A stretch of 64,000 bases of DNA from Bacteroidales bacterium UBA3844 (GCA_002392915.1 DGHQ01000044.1:166871-230870), one strand, 5' to 3'; positions 25,383-35,702 are shown, counted from the stretch's first letter. The notes: a model not told the origin generated them from the sequence alone. Translations and numbers: made by a program.

Positions 25383-27335
25383 CTACTCTACAATTACTTT
25401 TATTACCTTCTTTGCAGATTTAGCCACATATACTCCCCTTGCATATCCTTTTTCTCGCAGAATATATGGAAGACGGTGCTGATTTGACACTATTTTTCCA
25501 TAATTTTCTCCGTTCACATCGAATATTTCAAATGTTTGGATGTCTTCTGCGTCTATATTGCCCACATAAGTAGGATCATATTCAGTAAAAATGAATTTAT
25601 CAATGTTGATCCAGTCACCGACAATATTCATACGCAATATATGTTCTCCCTTAGGAAGTTTTGTCAAACTGCGTGTTGTTGTCTCAAGATAACTTTCCCA
25701 ATCATTTTCGTTTGGTGTTGTTTGCAACATGTCCGTGATGGTTTCACCATCAAGGAGTAGCTGGATTCCTGAATTTTCTCCACCCGATGACAAAATTGCA
25801 GAAATATCATAGTAAGCCTCATTTTCAATGTTGACAGTATACTCAAGCCACTCTTCTTTCTGGGCATAACCAACAGCGTATTCATCGGGTTTATCCTTCA
25901 AAGCATAGACATCAACTCCCGTCTCCAAGCGATATCCTTCTCCACGATTTTGTCTGTCTTTGTCGTGATAGGAAATTCCATCGCTTCCATTATCGAAATG
26001 CTCTGCCTCAATTTTTCCAGGAATGGATAACGCATGACCCAAGAATGGAGATTTTGGAGTTGTCTCACCCGGTGTGATATAAAGGCGATAAGCGTACAAC
26101 TTGCTTGTGACATTTACAGGCACCACTATTTTTCCATTGTCGACAGTATATACTTTTGTGGCCAACGTTTGTGGACCAGCCACTGCCTTATCTTTATTCT
26201 CCCAAGTCACCACTTCTGTTGTCACCTCAACCTCACTTCCCATCCATGAAGGAATACCATTGATAGTAACGTCGACAGAACCTACACTTGATCCTCCCAA
26301 CACTACACTTGCCTCACGCATTTGTCTGTTGACTGCGGCAAAACCGTCCAATCCATCGCTTTTATCGTTTGGTGGTGTGACTGATGCCATATAACCTTCC
26401 ATATCTCCATACCATTTGTAGAGATGCCATCCTCCACCCTTCTCATTCTGCGACGTGAGCAAACTACCCAAACGACCTGGTAGATTAGTGAACCACCATG
26501 AAATCATCGCACTTTCCACACCATGACGCTCAAATTTGGCGATGAAAGGGACTGAATATCCCGGACATCCCTCATATTTTTGGTTTGCTGCATCTGATCC
26601 AGCACAATACTCATTGATACTGATTTTGCGTGGAGAAACATTGTATTTTTTCTCCAAACTACGATAATGGTTGAGAGCATCCACAAATCCGCCAGAACCC
26701 CACTGGTGCCAACTGATCACGTCGGGCATACAATTGTTTTGAGAACAGAACTTTACAAATGCTTCCATTCGTGATGAACTATAAAATGCAAAAGAAGGAC
26801 CTATGATTCTGCAGCCAGGATCCAGACGTCGCAAAAGATCATAAGTTGGTTTCCATAAATCCTCATGGTATCTTCCATTCGCGTCTTTCCAAGTGCCATA
26901 AGGCTCATTCCATATTTCGTAACCGTCGAAATTTAGATTAGAATTTTTTCTTTTATTCACGATCGTTGTCACCTCCTGCTCCCAATAGCTCCATCCTTTC
27001 CAATTATAAGGCCATCCAGGAAGAATATCAGCAAGACGAATGTGAACCTTACCAGTAGTATTCTTAATTCTTTCAGCAGCTTTGAAAGCGTCACCAATTG
27101 GTTGTTGACGTCCACTGCCCGACACAGCAGGATTAAGAAAAGCATTTGGTTTCAATGGAGCGACGTGAGCAGCGATATCCGCTGGAAGCGATTCCGTCAG
27201 TCCATAAAGTGAACCAGAAGCCACATGAGTCACAGGGCGAATACTGTCGCCAAGATCAACTTTCAGATTAAAGTCGGCTGCATACGTCAAAGTTGAGCAT
27301 GCAAGTGCCAATAAAGTAAATAGTCTAGTCTTCAT
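25383..27335 (-). CDS. Secreted clan GH-A glycoside hydrolase with CBM6-like domain and C-terminal sorting-like tail
   Basis: 650 residues with a signal peptide (MKTRLFTLLALACSTLTYA). The barrel domain (about 20-420) has the clan GH-A acid/base motif YEIWNEPYG and a likely nucleophile in KISINEYCAG; it resembles GH39-type and agarase-like enzymes. Residues about 435-590 (IPGKIEAEHFDNGSDGISYH, EYTVNIENEAYYDISA, LPKGEHILRMNIVGDWINID) are a CBM6-type carbohydrate-binding domain. The tail (FEIFDVNGENYGKI...GYARGVYVAKSAKKVIKVIV) resembles a T9SS sorting domain. Substrate unknown; no SusCD pair is nearby. Confidence 0.82.
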   Translation of the reverse strand: MKTRLFTLLALACSTLTYAADFNLKVDLGDSIRPVTHVASGSLYGLTESLPADIAAHVAPLKPNAFLNPAVSGSGRQQPIGDAFKAAERIKNTTGKVHIRLADILPGWPYNWKGWSYWEQEVTTIVNKRKNSNLNFDGYEIWNEPYGTWKDANGRYHEDLWKPTYDLLRRLDPGCRIIGPSFAFYSSSRMEAFVKFCSQNNCMPDVISWHQWGSGGFVDALNHYRSLEKKYNVSPRKISINEYCAGSDAANQKYEGCPGYSVPFIAKFERHGVESAMISWWFTNLPGRLGSLLTSQNEKGGGWHLYKWYGDMEGYMASVTPPNDKSDGLDGFAAVNRQMREASVVLGGSSVGSVDVTINGIPSWMGSEVEVTTEVVTWENKDKAVAGPQTLATKVYTVDNGKIVVPVNVTSKLYAYRLYITPGETTPKSPFLGHALSIPGKIEAEHFDNGSDGISYHDKDRQNRGEGYRLETGVDVYALKDKPDEYAVGYAQKEEWLEYTVNIENEAYYDISAILSSGGENSGIQLLLDGETITDMLQTTPNENDWESYLETTTRSLTKLPKGEHILRMNIVGDWINIDKFIFTEYDPTYVGNIDAEDIQTFEIFDVNGENYGKIVSNQHRLPYILREKGYARGVYVAKSAKKVIKVIVE

Positions 27336-27388
27336 AGTATGTAGGTATTATTTAATTGCGGTGACTTTGCACACACATTTATCACCAG

Positions 27389-27396
27389 CAAAAGTA
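27389..27396 (-). promoter_or_regulatory. -7 element for the glycoside hydrolase
   Basis: Minus-strand TACTTTTG matches TAnnTTTG, about 54 nt upstream of the hydrolase ATG. Confidence 0.45.
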
Positions 27397-27539
27397 TATT
27401 TATTTAGAATATAGGCTGATAGACAAACGTATCAAACACGGGCATTGACAGTTAACAATAAAATTGAAATGGTTAACAAAAAGTGTTAGAATGTACCCAT
27501 CTGATAGTAAAATTCGTACTTAAAAACGTGTTGACAATA

Positions 27540-27600
27540 CCTCTTAGATTAAATTTAGGTTATAGAGGTGAGGATTGTTAATGCCCCTTTTATTTTCAAT
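27540..27600 (+). repeat. Degenerate start of the composite repeat, copy 4
   Basis: GGTTATAGAGGTGAGGATTGTTAA fits the leader of other copies (compare 3605-3630), but it then reads ATGCCCC and the hairpins are lost. The rest of the 524-bp gap (27336-27859) is AT-rich without genes, apart from promoters at both ends. Confidence 0.5.
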
Positions 27601-27819
27601 CATAATAAACTAAAACTGAGCCAAAACAAACATAAACTGTTTCATAATAGTACCTAAATATTTTAATTAGAGTTTAACTAACTATAATGATCTATTTTAC
27701 CCCTTTTCATCGAATAATTTTCAAATTTTGGTTTATTTTCACCATCTATCCAGGCAATAACATATTGTAAATTAAATAAGAGAGTTAAAAAAATTAGATT
27801 AATTGTTGAAAAAATATAG

Positions 27820-27827
27820 TATATTTG
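27820..27827 (+). promoter_or_regulatory. -7 element for the TPR gene
   Basis: TATATTTG with a TTGTTG element 17 nt upstream (27803), as expected for the -33 region of Bacteroidetes promoters; the ATG is at 27860. Confidence 0.6.
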
Positions 27828-27859
27828 TTTGCACATTTGAAGTATATGTAAATTAGTCG

Positions 27860-30800
27860 ATGAAAAAAGAACTTATTATGATGGCTATGGCCCTGTCGAT
27901 AGGCAGTGTCAACGCTCAAAAAACTAAAACTTATACTACTGCTGAACGTCTGTACTTTGAAGGAAAAGAAATGTACGACCTCAAGCAGTATAACACTGCA
28001 TTCCGTTACCTCGACGAATATCTGCAAGACAAAGATGTGGATAGAGAGGAATATTACGCTGAAGCAGAATATCTACTTGCCTGCTGTGCCTACGAAATGG
28101 ACAGAAAAGATACACGAGGTCGCCTGGAAAGATTTGTTGCGAATAATCCACACTCGTCTCATATAAGCAGAATATTATTCTTGCAAGGCTCTATTTATTT
28201 TCAAAAAGGCAAATACAAAGAGGCTCTCGAACAATATTTTTGCAAAGTCGACCCACGTAAACTAAGCAAAAAGGAGAAAGCGGACTATTTCTTCCGTCAT
28301 GGCTATTGCAATCTTCAACTTCAAGATTACGATAAAGCCCACTCTTCTTTCACTACTCTATGTGACCTTAACAACGACAACTATCAAAAATCAGGCAAAT
28401 ATTATCTTGCCTACATCGACTATTTGAAAAAAAACTATGACGCTGCTCTTCCAACTTTCATCAGTCTGCAGAACGACAGCGAATACGAATCGATAGTTCC
28501 ATACTACATTGCTCAGATATACTATTACAAGAATATGGACGAAAAAGTGTTCGAATACGGACACTCAATAATCGAAAAATATCCGAATAATAAGAGCAAT
28601 TCTGAAATCTACCGTATAATCGGCGAATGCTATTTCAAAAAGAACGATTATAAGCAGACTATCAAGTATCTTTCTGAATATGCAAAGACGACGGATCAAA
28701 TCATGCGCAACAACATCTACATGTTGGGTACGTCATATTGCAAGACTCAGGATTGGAAAAATGCAATTGAAAATCTGCAAAAAGTAACGACAGAAAACGA
28801 CGAACTGAGTCAGAATGCTTATTTGAACCTCGGAAATTCATATTTGAAGGTTGGCGACAAGACTAACGCAAGAATGTGCTTCGCCCAAGCGTCAAAAATG
28901 GAGTTTGACAAAGAGGTTCAGGAAGAAGCAATGTTCAACTACGCCCTTGTGGTGTATGACCAGAGTTATTCACCATTCGATGAATCTGTGACCACTTTTG
29001 AGAATTTCTTGGAAAAATTTCCTAAGTCAAACTATAAAAACCGCATCTACGATTATTTGCTCAACGTCTACATGACGACAAAAAACTATGAGGCAGCATA
29101 CGCGTCGATACAAAAAATCAATACAAATAATCCTAGCATCTTGGAAGCTCGTCAAAGAATACTATATTGTCTTGGTATTCAAAGCTTTACAGATGGTGAT
29201 TACGAGAAAGCTAAAGATTATCTCACTAAATCACTCATTGACAAACAATATAACTACAATACCGAATCACTAGCTTATTTTTGGCGTGGTGAGGCAAATT
29301 TCCGTCTCAACAAACCAACTGAGGCTCAACAAGATTATATTTCGTTCATAAATACGACGGGAGCTCGCCATAGCGACGTCTACAATCTTGCGCATTACAA
29401 CCTCGGCTACTGCTATTTCAACAATAAAAGCTATACTTCAGCTTTGACATGGTTCAGAAAATTCACTAATCTTGAAGATAACAACAAAACACTCATCGCC
29501 GATGCCAACAACCGTATAGGTGACTGTTACTTCATCAACCATGATTTTGAAAATGCAGAGAAAAGCTATTCAAAAGTTTACGCATTGAAAGGATCCGGAG
29601 CCGACTACGCTTGTTTCCAACAAGGTTTTGTACAGGGACTTCAGAAAAATTATAACGGAAAAATCGCTACTTTGAACCGTCTGATCTCAAAGTTTCCAAA
29701 TTCAGAATACATTGCCGACGCAATGTATGAAATCGGTCGTTCATACGTAATGCTTAACGATTATAAATCAGCAATCACCACATATGAAAAACTATCAAAA
29801 TCATATTTTCATAGTCCTCTAAGTCGTAAAGGTAAGCTTCAGACTGCTATGCTCTACGATAAAATGGGTGATTTTGAACAAAGTACCAAGATTTACAAGA
29901 GTATAGTTGATATGTTTCCATCAAGTGAAGAAGCAAAAACATCGCTTGAAGGTTTGAAACGTATATATTTTGACCAAAATAATGTGTCGGGATATGCAGA
30001 ATATGTGGAAAGTCTCGGTGGAATCGCCAAATTTGAAATTTCCGAACAAGATTCTTTGACATATCTTGCCGCTGAAAAACTTTATCTTCAGGAGAAATAT
30101 CAGGAAGCAATCAACAGTTTCAACAAATATCTTGATAAGTTTCCTAACAGCATCTTTAATGAAAGTGCACACTTCAATCTAGGTAATAGCTACTATAATA
30201 TTAAGGAGTACGACCTGGCAAAGAAAGAATTGTCGCTTACAGCGCAGCAACTTGGTTCCGTCCACGCAGAACAAGCACTTCTTCTTCTTGCTGACATAGA
30301 GTATAAAAAAGAAAACTATGAGCAAGTTGTGGAACACCTTGAAAAAATGGTGGAAATCACACAGAATGTGGAGAATAAAGAGAAAGCCAAACTTCAAATT
30401 ATGCGTAGTTACAACAAACTTGGCAAAATCGACGAAACAATCTCCGCTTGTGATAACGTGATCAAAGGAGACAAACTTGATCCAAATCTATATCGTGAAG
30501 CTCTTTACACTCGTGCAAAATGTTATGAGCAAAAGGGTGAAACAAATTATGCCGTCGCTGATTATAAAACTCTATCTTCCAATTGTTTAGATGAGTTTGG
30601 TGCAGAAGCAAAATATAAAACAGCTGAATACGCTTTCCATGATGGCAACAAAGAGGCAGCTGAAAAGATAATCTTCGAATTCATCGATCAAAACACTCCG
30701 CACCAATACTGGTTGGCAAAGAGTTTTGTGCTTTTAGCTGATATCTACGTATCAATGGATCGTGAGTTTGAAGCTAAACAATATCTGCTAAGTGTAAGAG

Positions 30801-30892
30801 AAAACTATAAGGGTAAAGATGATATAGCTCTTGAAATCAAATCACGTCTTGATGACATTGAGGCAAGAGAGAAAAATAAAATTAAGGAGTAA
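27860..30892 (+). CDS. Large exported tetratricopeptide-repeat protein
   Basis: 1010 residues, signal peptide MKKELIMMAMALSIGSVNA. Nearly the whole mature protein is TPR-like helical hairpins (AEYLLACCAYEMDRKD, SEIYRIIGECYFKKNDYKQT, AYLNLGNSYLKVGDKTNAR, AHYNLGYCYFNNKSYTSA, SAHFNLGNSYYNIKEYDLA), about 25 units. It ends in EAREKNKIKE, 11 nt before a TonB-receptor-like barrel gene. This pairing is one I associate with many Bacteroidetes genomes, and suggests a periplasmic scaffold working with the barrel in envelope biogenesis; the exact function is not known to me. Confidence 0.85.
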   Translation: MKKELIMMAMALSIGSVNAQKTKTYTTAERLYFEGKEMYDLKQYNTAFRYLDEYLQDKDVDREEYYAEAEYLLACCAYEMDRKDTRGRLERFVANNPHSSHISRILFLQGSIYFQKGKYKEALEQYFCKVDPRKLSKKEKADYFFRHGYCNLQLQDYDKAHSSFTTLCDLNNDNYQKSGKYYLAYIDYLKKNYDAALPTFISLQNDSEYESIVPYYIAQIYYYKNMDEKVFEYGHSIIEKYPNNKSNSEIYRIIGECYFKKNDYKQTIKYLSEYAKTTDQIMRNNIYMLGTSYCKTQDWKNAIENLQKVTTENDELSQNAYLNLGNSYLKVGDKTNARMCFAQASKMEFDKEVQEEAMFNYALVVYDQSYSPFDESVTTFENFLEKFPKSNYKNRIYDYLLNVYMTTKNYEAAYASIQKINTNNPSILEARQRILYCLGIQSFTDGDYEKAKDYLTKSLIDKQYNYNTESLAYFWRGEANFRLNKPTEAQQDYISFINTTGARHSDVYNLAHYNLGYCYFNNKSYTSALTWFRKFTNLEDNNKTLIADANNRIGDCYFINHDFENAEKSYSKVYALKGSGADYACFQQGFVQGLQKNYNGKIATLNRLISKFPNSEYIADAMYEIGRSYVMLNDYKSAITTYEKLSKSYFHSPLSRKGKLQTAMLYDKMGDFEQSTKIYKSIVDMFPSSEEAKTSLEGLKRIYFDQNNVSGYAEYVESLGGIAKFEISEQDSLTYLAAEKLYLQEKYQEAINSFNKYLDKFPNSIFNESAHFNLGNSYYNIKEYDLAKKELSLTAQQLGSVHAEQALLLLADIEYKKENYEQVVEHLEKMVEITQNVENKEKAKLQIMRSYNKLGKIDETISACDNVIKGDKLDPNLYREALYTRAKCYEQKGETNYAVADYKTLSSNCLDEFGAEAKYKTAEYAFHDGNKEAAEKIIFEFIDQNTPHQYWLAKSFVLLADIYVSMDREFEAKQYLLSVRENYKGKDDIALEIKSRLDDIEAREKNKIKE

Positions 30893-30903
30893 AGAAAATC
30901 ACG

Positions 30904-32673
30904 ATGAAAAGAATAGTCTTTAATATTGCTCTACTTTCGGCATTTTCAATAGTCAGTGCACAAAACGCATCCGACTCCACAAATACTGCATCTGCCACCG
31001 ATACTACAATCAAAAGAAATATCGAGGTGGTGAGAGATTATACTCCCGTCATTAAAGAAGCTGGTAAAATTAATACAATGCCAGAACTTAAAGATGTGAA
31101 TACCAAAAAGATAGAAGTGGATTATAAAGTTTGGACTTCAACCTACAAGCCAAAAACTGATATTATACCTTCTCTTGATTATGCACTTGCGTCGCAGGAA
31201 GAAAACAAATATAGTCGAGAAGGTTTCTTAAGATTAGGCGGAGGAAACTACAAATCTTTCCTTGGTGAACTATATACACCTATCTATAATAGCGACGTCG
31301 CCCTTTTCGACTTCTATTTGAAACACAACTCATCATTTGGCAACGTCACTCTTAAAAAAGACAATTATGATGTTCTTTCCAACGATGTTTTAAGCAAAGG
31401 ACTTTATAACGACAATAAAGCGAGAATATCCTTTCTACGAAGCATCAGAATTCGTGAAATTAGTGCATTTGGAGAGTTTGGTTATAACCGTTTCAACTAC
31501 TATGGACTAAACAGTGATATGATCAGTTTTTCCGAACAAAATAAGGACAAAGAAGAGCCTGAATATAAGAATGATGATCAGAAAAACTCCCATTTGACCG
31601 CAGCTTTGAATTTTCGCTTCCGATCAAAAGATTATATAGAGCAATGGAAATATGATTTGCAAACCAATTGGCGTCTTTTGAAAACTCATTTCGACGTCGC
31701 TGAAAACACAATTTTCACAGATTTGACAGCTTCATACAGAATGCAAGAATCTATATTGTCATTGAAATTTCAGATGTATAACGTGTTTGTTTCTACTCCT
31801 GAAAACGGCTCTATCGATTTCAGCAAAGCACAAAACTTCAACAATTTTACTGTGTTGAAGTTTAATCCATACTACAGTTTCATTTCTGAAGTTGGAAGAT
31901 TGAATCTTGGTCTAAAAGCTTCATTTGGTATCAATCAAGGAAAAAATACGGCATTTTCACCGGATATTACAGGACAAGTACGTGTTATCGACAATATTTG
32001 GTATGTCTACGCAGGTGTAACAGGAGATTATAAAGTGAATACATTACGTTCACTTGCCAACGAAAACATATATCTTTCTCCAGACGCACGTCCGGAAGAC
32101 ACTTATATTCCTCTTGACATTTATTTGGGAACAAAACTCAATATTGGCAAAAGTGTGAACACTGACATCCACATCGGATACAAAATCATCAACAATCAAT
32201 ACTTCTACGTCAACAAGTCTGACTCAACAGGGATGAAGAACACATTTGATGTTGTGTACGACAAAAACGTTGGTCAATTCAATTGTGGAGCTGCTGTCAA
32301 CTATAATTTCCGTGAAAAAGTGGATTTTTCATTTAAAATCGGCTACAATAAATGGTCGCTTGAAAAACAGAAAGAAGCTTGGATGTTACCAGCAGCACAA
32401 ATAGGACTTGGAGTCAGCTATGTTCCAACAGATTATCTTCGTTTCAACATCAACTACGATCTTGAAGCAGGAAGAAAAGCTAAACTAGGAAAAGACTCTA
32501 GTGTAGACCTTAAAAACTTCAACGACATCAGTTTGGGTGCAAATTATAAGTTGATGAGTTTTCTCGATGTATTCGCTCGTTTCAACAATATTTTGAACCA
32601 AAGAAGCGAGTTTTGGTATGGCTATCCATCCCAAGGATTCAACTTTTTGCTTGGTTTGACACTGACTTTCTAA
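30904..32673 (+). CDS. Outer-membrane beta-barrel protein (TonB-receptor-like, no plug)
   Basis: 589 residues, signal peptide cut near VSAQ. A short periplasmic region with RNIEVVRDYTPVIKEAGKI and MPELKDVNTKKI precedes a long run of amphipathic strands (FGYNRFNYYGLNSDM, FNCGAAVNYNFREKVDFSF, FLDVFARFNNILNQ) that ends GFNFLLGLTLTF, a typical Bacteroidetes barrel end with terminal Phe. The end resembles TonB-dependent receptors, but I see no plug domain. Forms an operon with the TPR gene upstream (11-nt gap). Confidence 0.82.
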   Translation: MKRIVFNIALLSAFSIVSAQNASDSTNTASATDTTIKRNIEVVRDYTPVIKEAGKINTMPELKDVNTKKIEVDYKVWTSTYKPKTDIIPSLDYALASQEENKYSREGFLRLGGGNYKSFLGELYTPIYNSDVALFDFYLKHNSSFGNVTLKKDNYDVLSNDVLSKGLYNDNKARISFLRSIRIREISAFGEFGYNRFNYYGLNSDMISFSEQNKDKEEPEYKNDDQKNSHLTAALNFRFRSKDYIEQWKYDLQTNWRLLKTHFDVAENTIFTDLTASYRMQESILSLKFQMYNVFVSTPENGSIDFSKAQNFNNFTVLKFNPYYSFISEVGRLNLGLKASFGINQGKNTAFSPDITGQVRVIDNIWYVYAGVTGDYKVNTLRSLANENIYLSPDARPEDTYIPLDIYLGTKLNIGKSVNTDIHIGYKIINNQYFYVNKSDSTGMKNTFDVVYDKNVGQFNCGAAVNYNFREKVDFSFKIGYNKWSLEKQKEAWMLPAAQIGLGVSYVPTDYLRFNINYDLEAGRKAKLGKDSSVDLKNFNDISLGANYKLMSFLDVFARFNNILNQRSEFWYGYPSQGFNFLLGLTLTF

Positions 32674-32714
32674 ATCAGTCATTAAGTCATTTTTCACTCT
32701 AAATTTCCAAGAAA

Positions 32715-33467
32715 ATGGTGATAATAGCTACACTGATATCTGCAATACTCATCATTGTCGTAGTATTACAATTCAAGGAAAAAAGAAGAGTGAAAAAAGA
32801 AAGAGATACTCAAAGACGCAAAGAGCAACGTAGAGAAATGATAATGAAGACGGTGGCTGGACTCAGTGCAGTGATGATGAAAGCCAACACTGTGAGAACC
32901 AAATCACAGATTGAAATTGTCAAAAATTATCTCGACCGAAAGATGAATTCCACGTATGCCAAGCAGACAATCGAATATTTGAAAACGTATCTCTACGACG
33001 ACAATTTGTCGGTGAATATACTATGTTTGAATGCAAACCGCACATTTAAGTATGGCAACAGAGTACAGCTTCTAAACATGCTCATGTGTATCAGCACCTG
33101 TGGAAAGGGAATATGTAGAAGTGAGCGTGAGCTGATAGAAAAAATTATGAGACACATGAGAATAAACTCTATCGACAAAGAAAATCTATGGACTATATAT
33201 AGAGGCTACATTGTCAACGACGAGGAAAATTTAGAAGAATCGTTGAATGAAAAGACTAAAAACGCATTCAAGACAATGGAATTAAATTACAACTGCACAT
33301 TAAAAGAACTGAAACGTCAATGGAGAAAGCTATCACTGAAATATCATCCAGACAAATACGAATTATCCGATGAAATCAGTAAAAAAGAGGCAACTCGTAA
33401 GATGCAGGAAATAGTGAACGCATACTATTTTCTTCTCAACAACTACTTTGAAAGTTTAGAAATTTAA
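32715..33467 (+). CDS. Membrane-anchored DnaJ-domain protein (DjlA-like)
   Basis: 250 residues: N-terminal membrane helix (MVIIATLISAILIIVVVLQF) followed by a strongly basic stretch, a TerB-like helical middle (KTVAGLSAVMMKANTVRT...), and a C-terminal J domain (TLKELKRQWRKLSLKYHPDKYE) with the HPD motif that stimulates DnaK. Order and topology match DjlA: anchored in the inner membrane with the J domain in the cytosol. Lies between the TPR/barrel operon (41-nt gap) and uvrC (8-nt gap). Confidence 0.85.
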   Translation: MVIIATLISAILIIVVVLQFKEKRRVKKERDTQRRKEQRREMIMKTVAGLSAVMMKANTVRTKSQIEIVKNYLDRKMNSTYAKQTIEYLKTYLYDDNLSVNILCLNANRTFKYGNRVQLLNMLMCISTCGKGICRSERELIEKIMRHMRINSIDKENLWTIYRGYIVNDEENLEESLNEKTKNAFKTMELNYNCTLKELKRQWRKLSLKYHPDKYELSDEISKKEATRKMQEIVNAYYFLLNNYFESLEI

Positions 33468-33475
33468 ACTTATAC

Positions 33476-35290
33476 ATGATGGAAAAAGAGATTTCACAGC
33501 TTAAACAAATAGTTCTTTCACTTCCAGAAAGTCCAGGTGTTTACCAATATGTCAACAAGGAAAATGAAATCATCTACGTTGGAAAAGCTGTGAACCTCAA
33601 AAGAAGAGTTTCATCTTATTTCAACAAATATCAGACATCAAATAAAGTAAGAGCACTTGTAAAACAAATTGCAGACATCAAATATATTGTTGTGCCGAGT
33701 GAGCAGGATGCATTGCTACTCGAAAACAGTTTGATAAAAAAACACCAACCGAGATACAACATTCTACTGAAGGATGATAAAACATATCCATGGATTTGTA
33801 TTAAAAATGAAGCTTTTCCCCGTGTTTTCTACACTCGTCGTTATGTTCACGACGGATCACTCTACTATGGTCCATACACATATCTTCCGGCAATGAAGAC
33901 AGTGCTTGATCTAATTCACAACATATATGGAATCCGCACATGTAATAATAAGCTGACAGAAGATGCCATCAAAAGTGGAAAATATAAAGTATGTCTGAAT
34001 TATCATATTAAGAAATGCAAAGGATGTTGTGAAGGTTATCAGACAGAAGAAGAATATAGAGAAAACATAAAAGAAATCAAGCTCATTTTGAAAGGTGAGA
34101 TGAGTGTGCTTGAAAAATATATTCTCAATGAAATGGGCAAAGCTGCCGAAGAAATGAGATTTGAAGATGCACAAAAGATGAAAGAAAAACTCTATCTTCT
34201 TTCTCAGTATAAAAGCAAAAACACCATTGTAAGTCCAATTCTGACCAACATCGACGTTTTTTCAATAGAAATAGACGACAACAATGCCTACATCAACTTC
34301 TTGAAAGTGATGGAGGGAACAATATCACAAGCTTACACATTCGAATATAAAATACAGACAGAAGAAGAAGAGAGTGAAATTTTAGCTACTGCAATTGTGG
34401 AAATGCGTCAGAAATTTCAGAGTCTATCACGAGAAATCATCGTCCCCTACCCTATTTCATTTGAATTAGACAATGTCACAATCACTGTTCCACAGAAAGG
34501 TGACAAGAAAAAACTGCTTGATTTATCAATAAAGAATGTCAAACAATACAGATTCGACAGAATCAAACAAGCGGAAAAATTCAATCCAGAGCAACGTGCA
34601 ATGAAACTTCTGACTGAACTTCAAAAGGTTCTTGGGTTAAAAGAAGTTCCACACCAAATTGAATGTTTTGATAATTCAAACATTTCGGGAAGCGATGCAG
34701 TAGCTGGATGTGTTGTCTACAAGAATGCAAAACCATCAAAAAAGGACTATCGCACATACAATATCAAAACTGTAGAAGGGCCAGACGACTACGGATCAAT
34801 GCAAGAAGTTGTTTACCGACGTTACAGCAGATTGGTGAATGAAGGAGAAAAATTACCAAATTTGATCATTGTCGACGGTGGTGTCGGGCAAATGGAATGT
34901 GTAAGAGAAGTGATTGAAGACAAACTGAATTTATACATACCCATCGTAGGATTGGCAAAAGACGACAAACACCGCACAAAAGAATTGCTTTATGGTTTTC
35001 CGCCACTTCATGTGGAGATACAACCAAATCATTCTTTATTTCGTTTTCTTGCAGGCATTCAAGATGAGGTGCACAGATTTGCAATCAGTTTTCACCGTAA
35101 CAAACGAAGCAAAAGTCAGATTCATTCTGCACTTGATGACATCAATGGTATTGGAGAAAAAACTAAAGATGCTTTAATAAAGAAATTCAAAAGTGTAAAA
35201 AGAATCAAAGAACAAACAGAAGAAGAATTGGCTGAGATAATTGGCAAAGCAAAAGCAAAGATAATTTTCGACAATCTTCATCAAAACTAA
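33476..35290 (+). CDS. uvrC: Excinuclease ABC subunit C
   Basis: 604 residues. GIY-YIG nuclease domain at the start (PGVYQYVNKENEIIYVGKA), Cys-containing segment (VCLNYHIKKCKGCCEGYQ), UVR motif (AAEEMRFEDAQKMKEKL), RNase H-like endonuclease domain (IECFDNSNISGSDAV; IIVDGGVGQMECV) and a C-terminal HhH (IHSALDDINGIGEKTKDAL). Makes both incisions in nucleotide excision repair with UvrB. The first of two adjacent ATGs is taken; the second at 33479 is equally possible. Confidence 0.97.
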   Translation: MMEKEISQLKQIVLSLPESPGVYQYVNKENEIIYVGKAVNLKRRVSSYFNKYQTSNKVRALVKQIADIKYIVVPSEQDALLLENSLIKKHQPRYNILLKDDKTYPWICIKNEAFPRVFYTRRYVHDGSLYYGPYTYLPAMKTVLDLIHNIYGIRTCNNKLTEDAIKSGKYKVCLNYHIKKCKGCCEGYQTEEEYRENIKEIKLILKGEMSVLEKYILNEMGKAAEEMRFEDAQKMKEKLYLLSQYKSKNTIVSPILTNIDVFSIEIDDNNAYINFLKVMEGTISQAYTFEYKIQTEEEESEILATAIVEMRQKFQSLSREIIVPYPISFELDNVTITVPQKGDKKKLLDLSIKNVKQYRFDRIKQAEKFNPEQRAMKLLTELQKVLGLKEVPHQIECFDNSNISGSDAVAGCVVYKNAKPSKKDYRTYNIKTVEGPDDYGSMQEVVYRRYSRLVNEGEKLPNLIIVDGGVGQMECVREVIEDKLNLYIPIVGLAKDDKHRTKELLYGFPPLHVEIQPNHSLFRFLAGIQDEVHRFAISFHRNKRSKSQIHSALDDINGIGEKTKDALIKKFKSVKRIKEQTEEELAEIIGKAKAKIIFDNLHQN

Positions 35291-35321
35291 ATTATTTTCA
35301 TCGAAGAATCTTATTTTTTTT

Positions 35322-35349
35322 GAGACGTAGTAAACTACGTCTCTTTTTA
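35322..35349 (+). terminator. Terminator of uvrC, GAGAC/GTCTC family
   Basis: GAGACGTAG, loop TAAA, CTACGTCTC followed by TTTTTATT; a perfect 9-bp stem 31 nt after uvrC. Confidence 0.85.
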
Positions 35350-35404
35350 TTATTATATATCACAAAACAGATTTAACATTAAAGTAACGTGAGTTCGACG
35401 AAAT

Positions 35405-35635
35405 CAAAAAGATAGTTGGAAGTGTCATAACTGAGGATTGTTAAGGGCGGAACGCCCTAACCCCTTTCTACGTGCGAGCCGTAGGCGAGCACATAAAATT
35501 TTTAAAACCACAGAGAGAAAAAGTTCACAGAGAAAGACTTCGTCTTTTTATGAGAAAAGGAGGTTGAATTTCGATCAGTAAATGGAAAATGATTCACAGA
35601 TTACAATTCATCGAACTCATATTAAAGTATTTTAG
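35405..35635 (+). repeat. Composite intergenic repeat, copy 5 (well preserved)
   Basis: Complete order of modules: AGTGTCATAACTGAGGATTG, hairpin 1 (GGGCG-GAA-CGCCC, about 35448-35460), TAACCCC, hairpin 2 at 35472-35492, ACATAAAATTTTTAAAACCA, CAGAGAGAAAAAGTTCACAG, AGAAAGACTTCGTC and the end module ATTCACAGATTACAATTCAT...CATATTAAAG. Non-coding. Confidence 0.85.
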
Positions 35636-35638
35636 ATT

Positions 35639-35654
35639 TGTTCCACGTGGAACA
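35639..35654. promoter_or_regulatory. parS-like ParB binding site 1
   Basis: Perfect 16-bp palindrome TGTTCCACGTGGAACA, close to the bacterial parS consensus TGTTNCACGTGAAACA. ParB spreads from such sites to organise the origin region during segregation. Confidence 0.8.
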
Positions 35655-35679
35655 AAAAAAATGGATTTTTCTTTTATAA

Positions 35680-35695
35680 CGTTCCACGTGGAACA
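35680..35695. promoter_or_regulatory. parS-like ParB binding site 2
   Basis: CGTTCCACGTGGAACA: 14-bp palindromic core identical to site 1, 41 bp away. Confidence 0.78.
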
Positions 35696-35702
35696 AAAAA
35701 AA

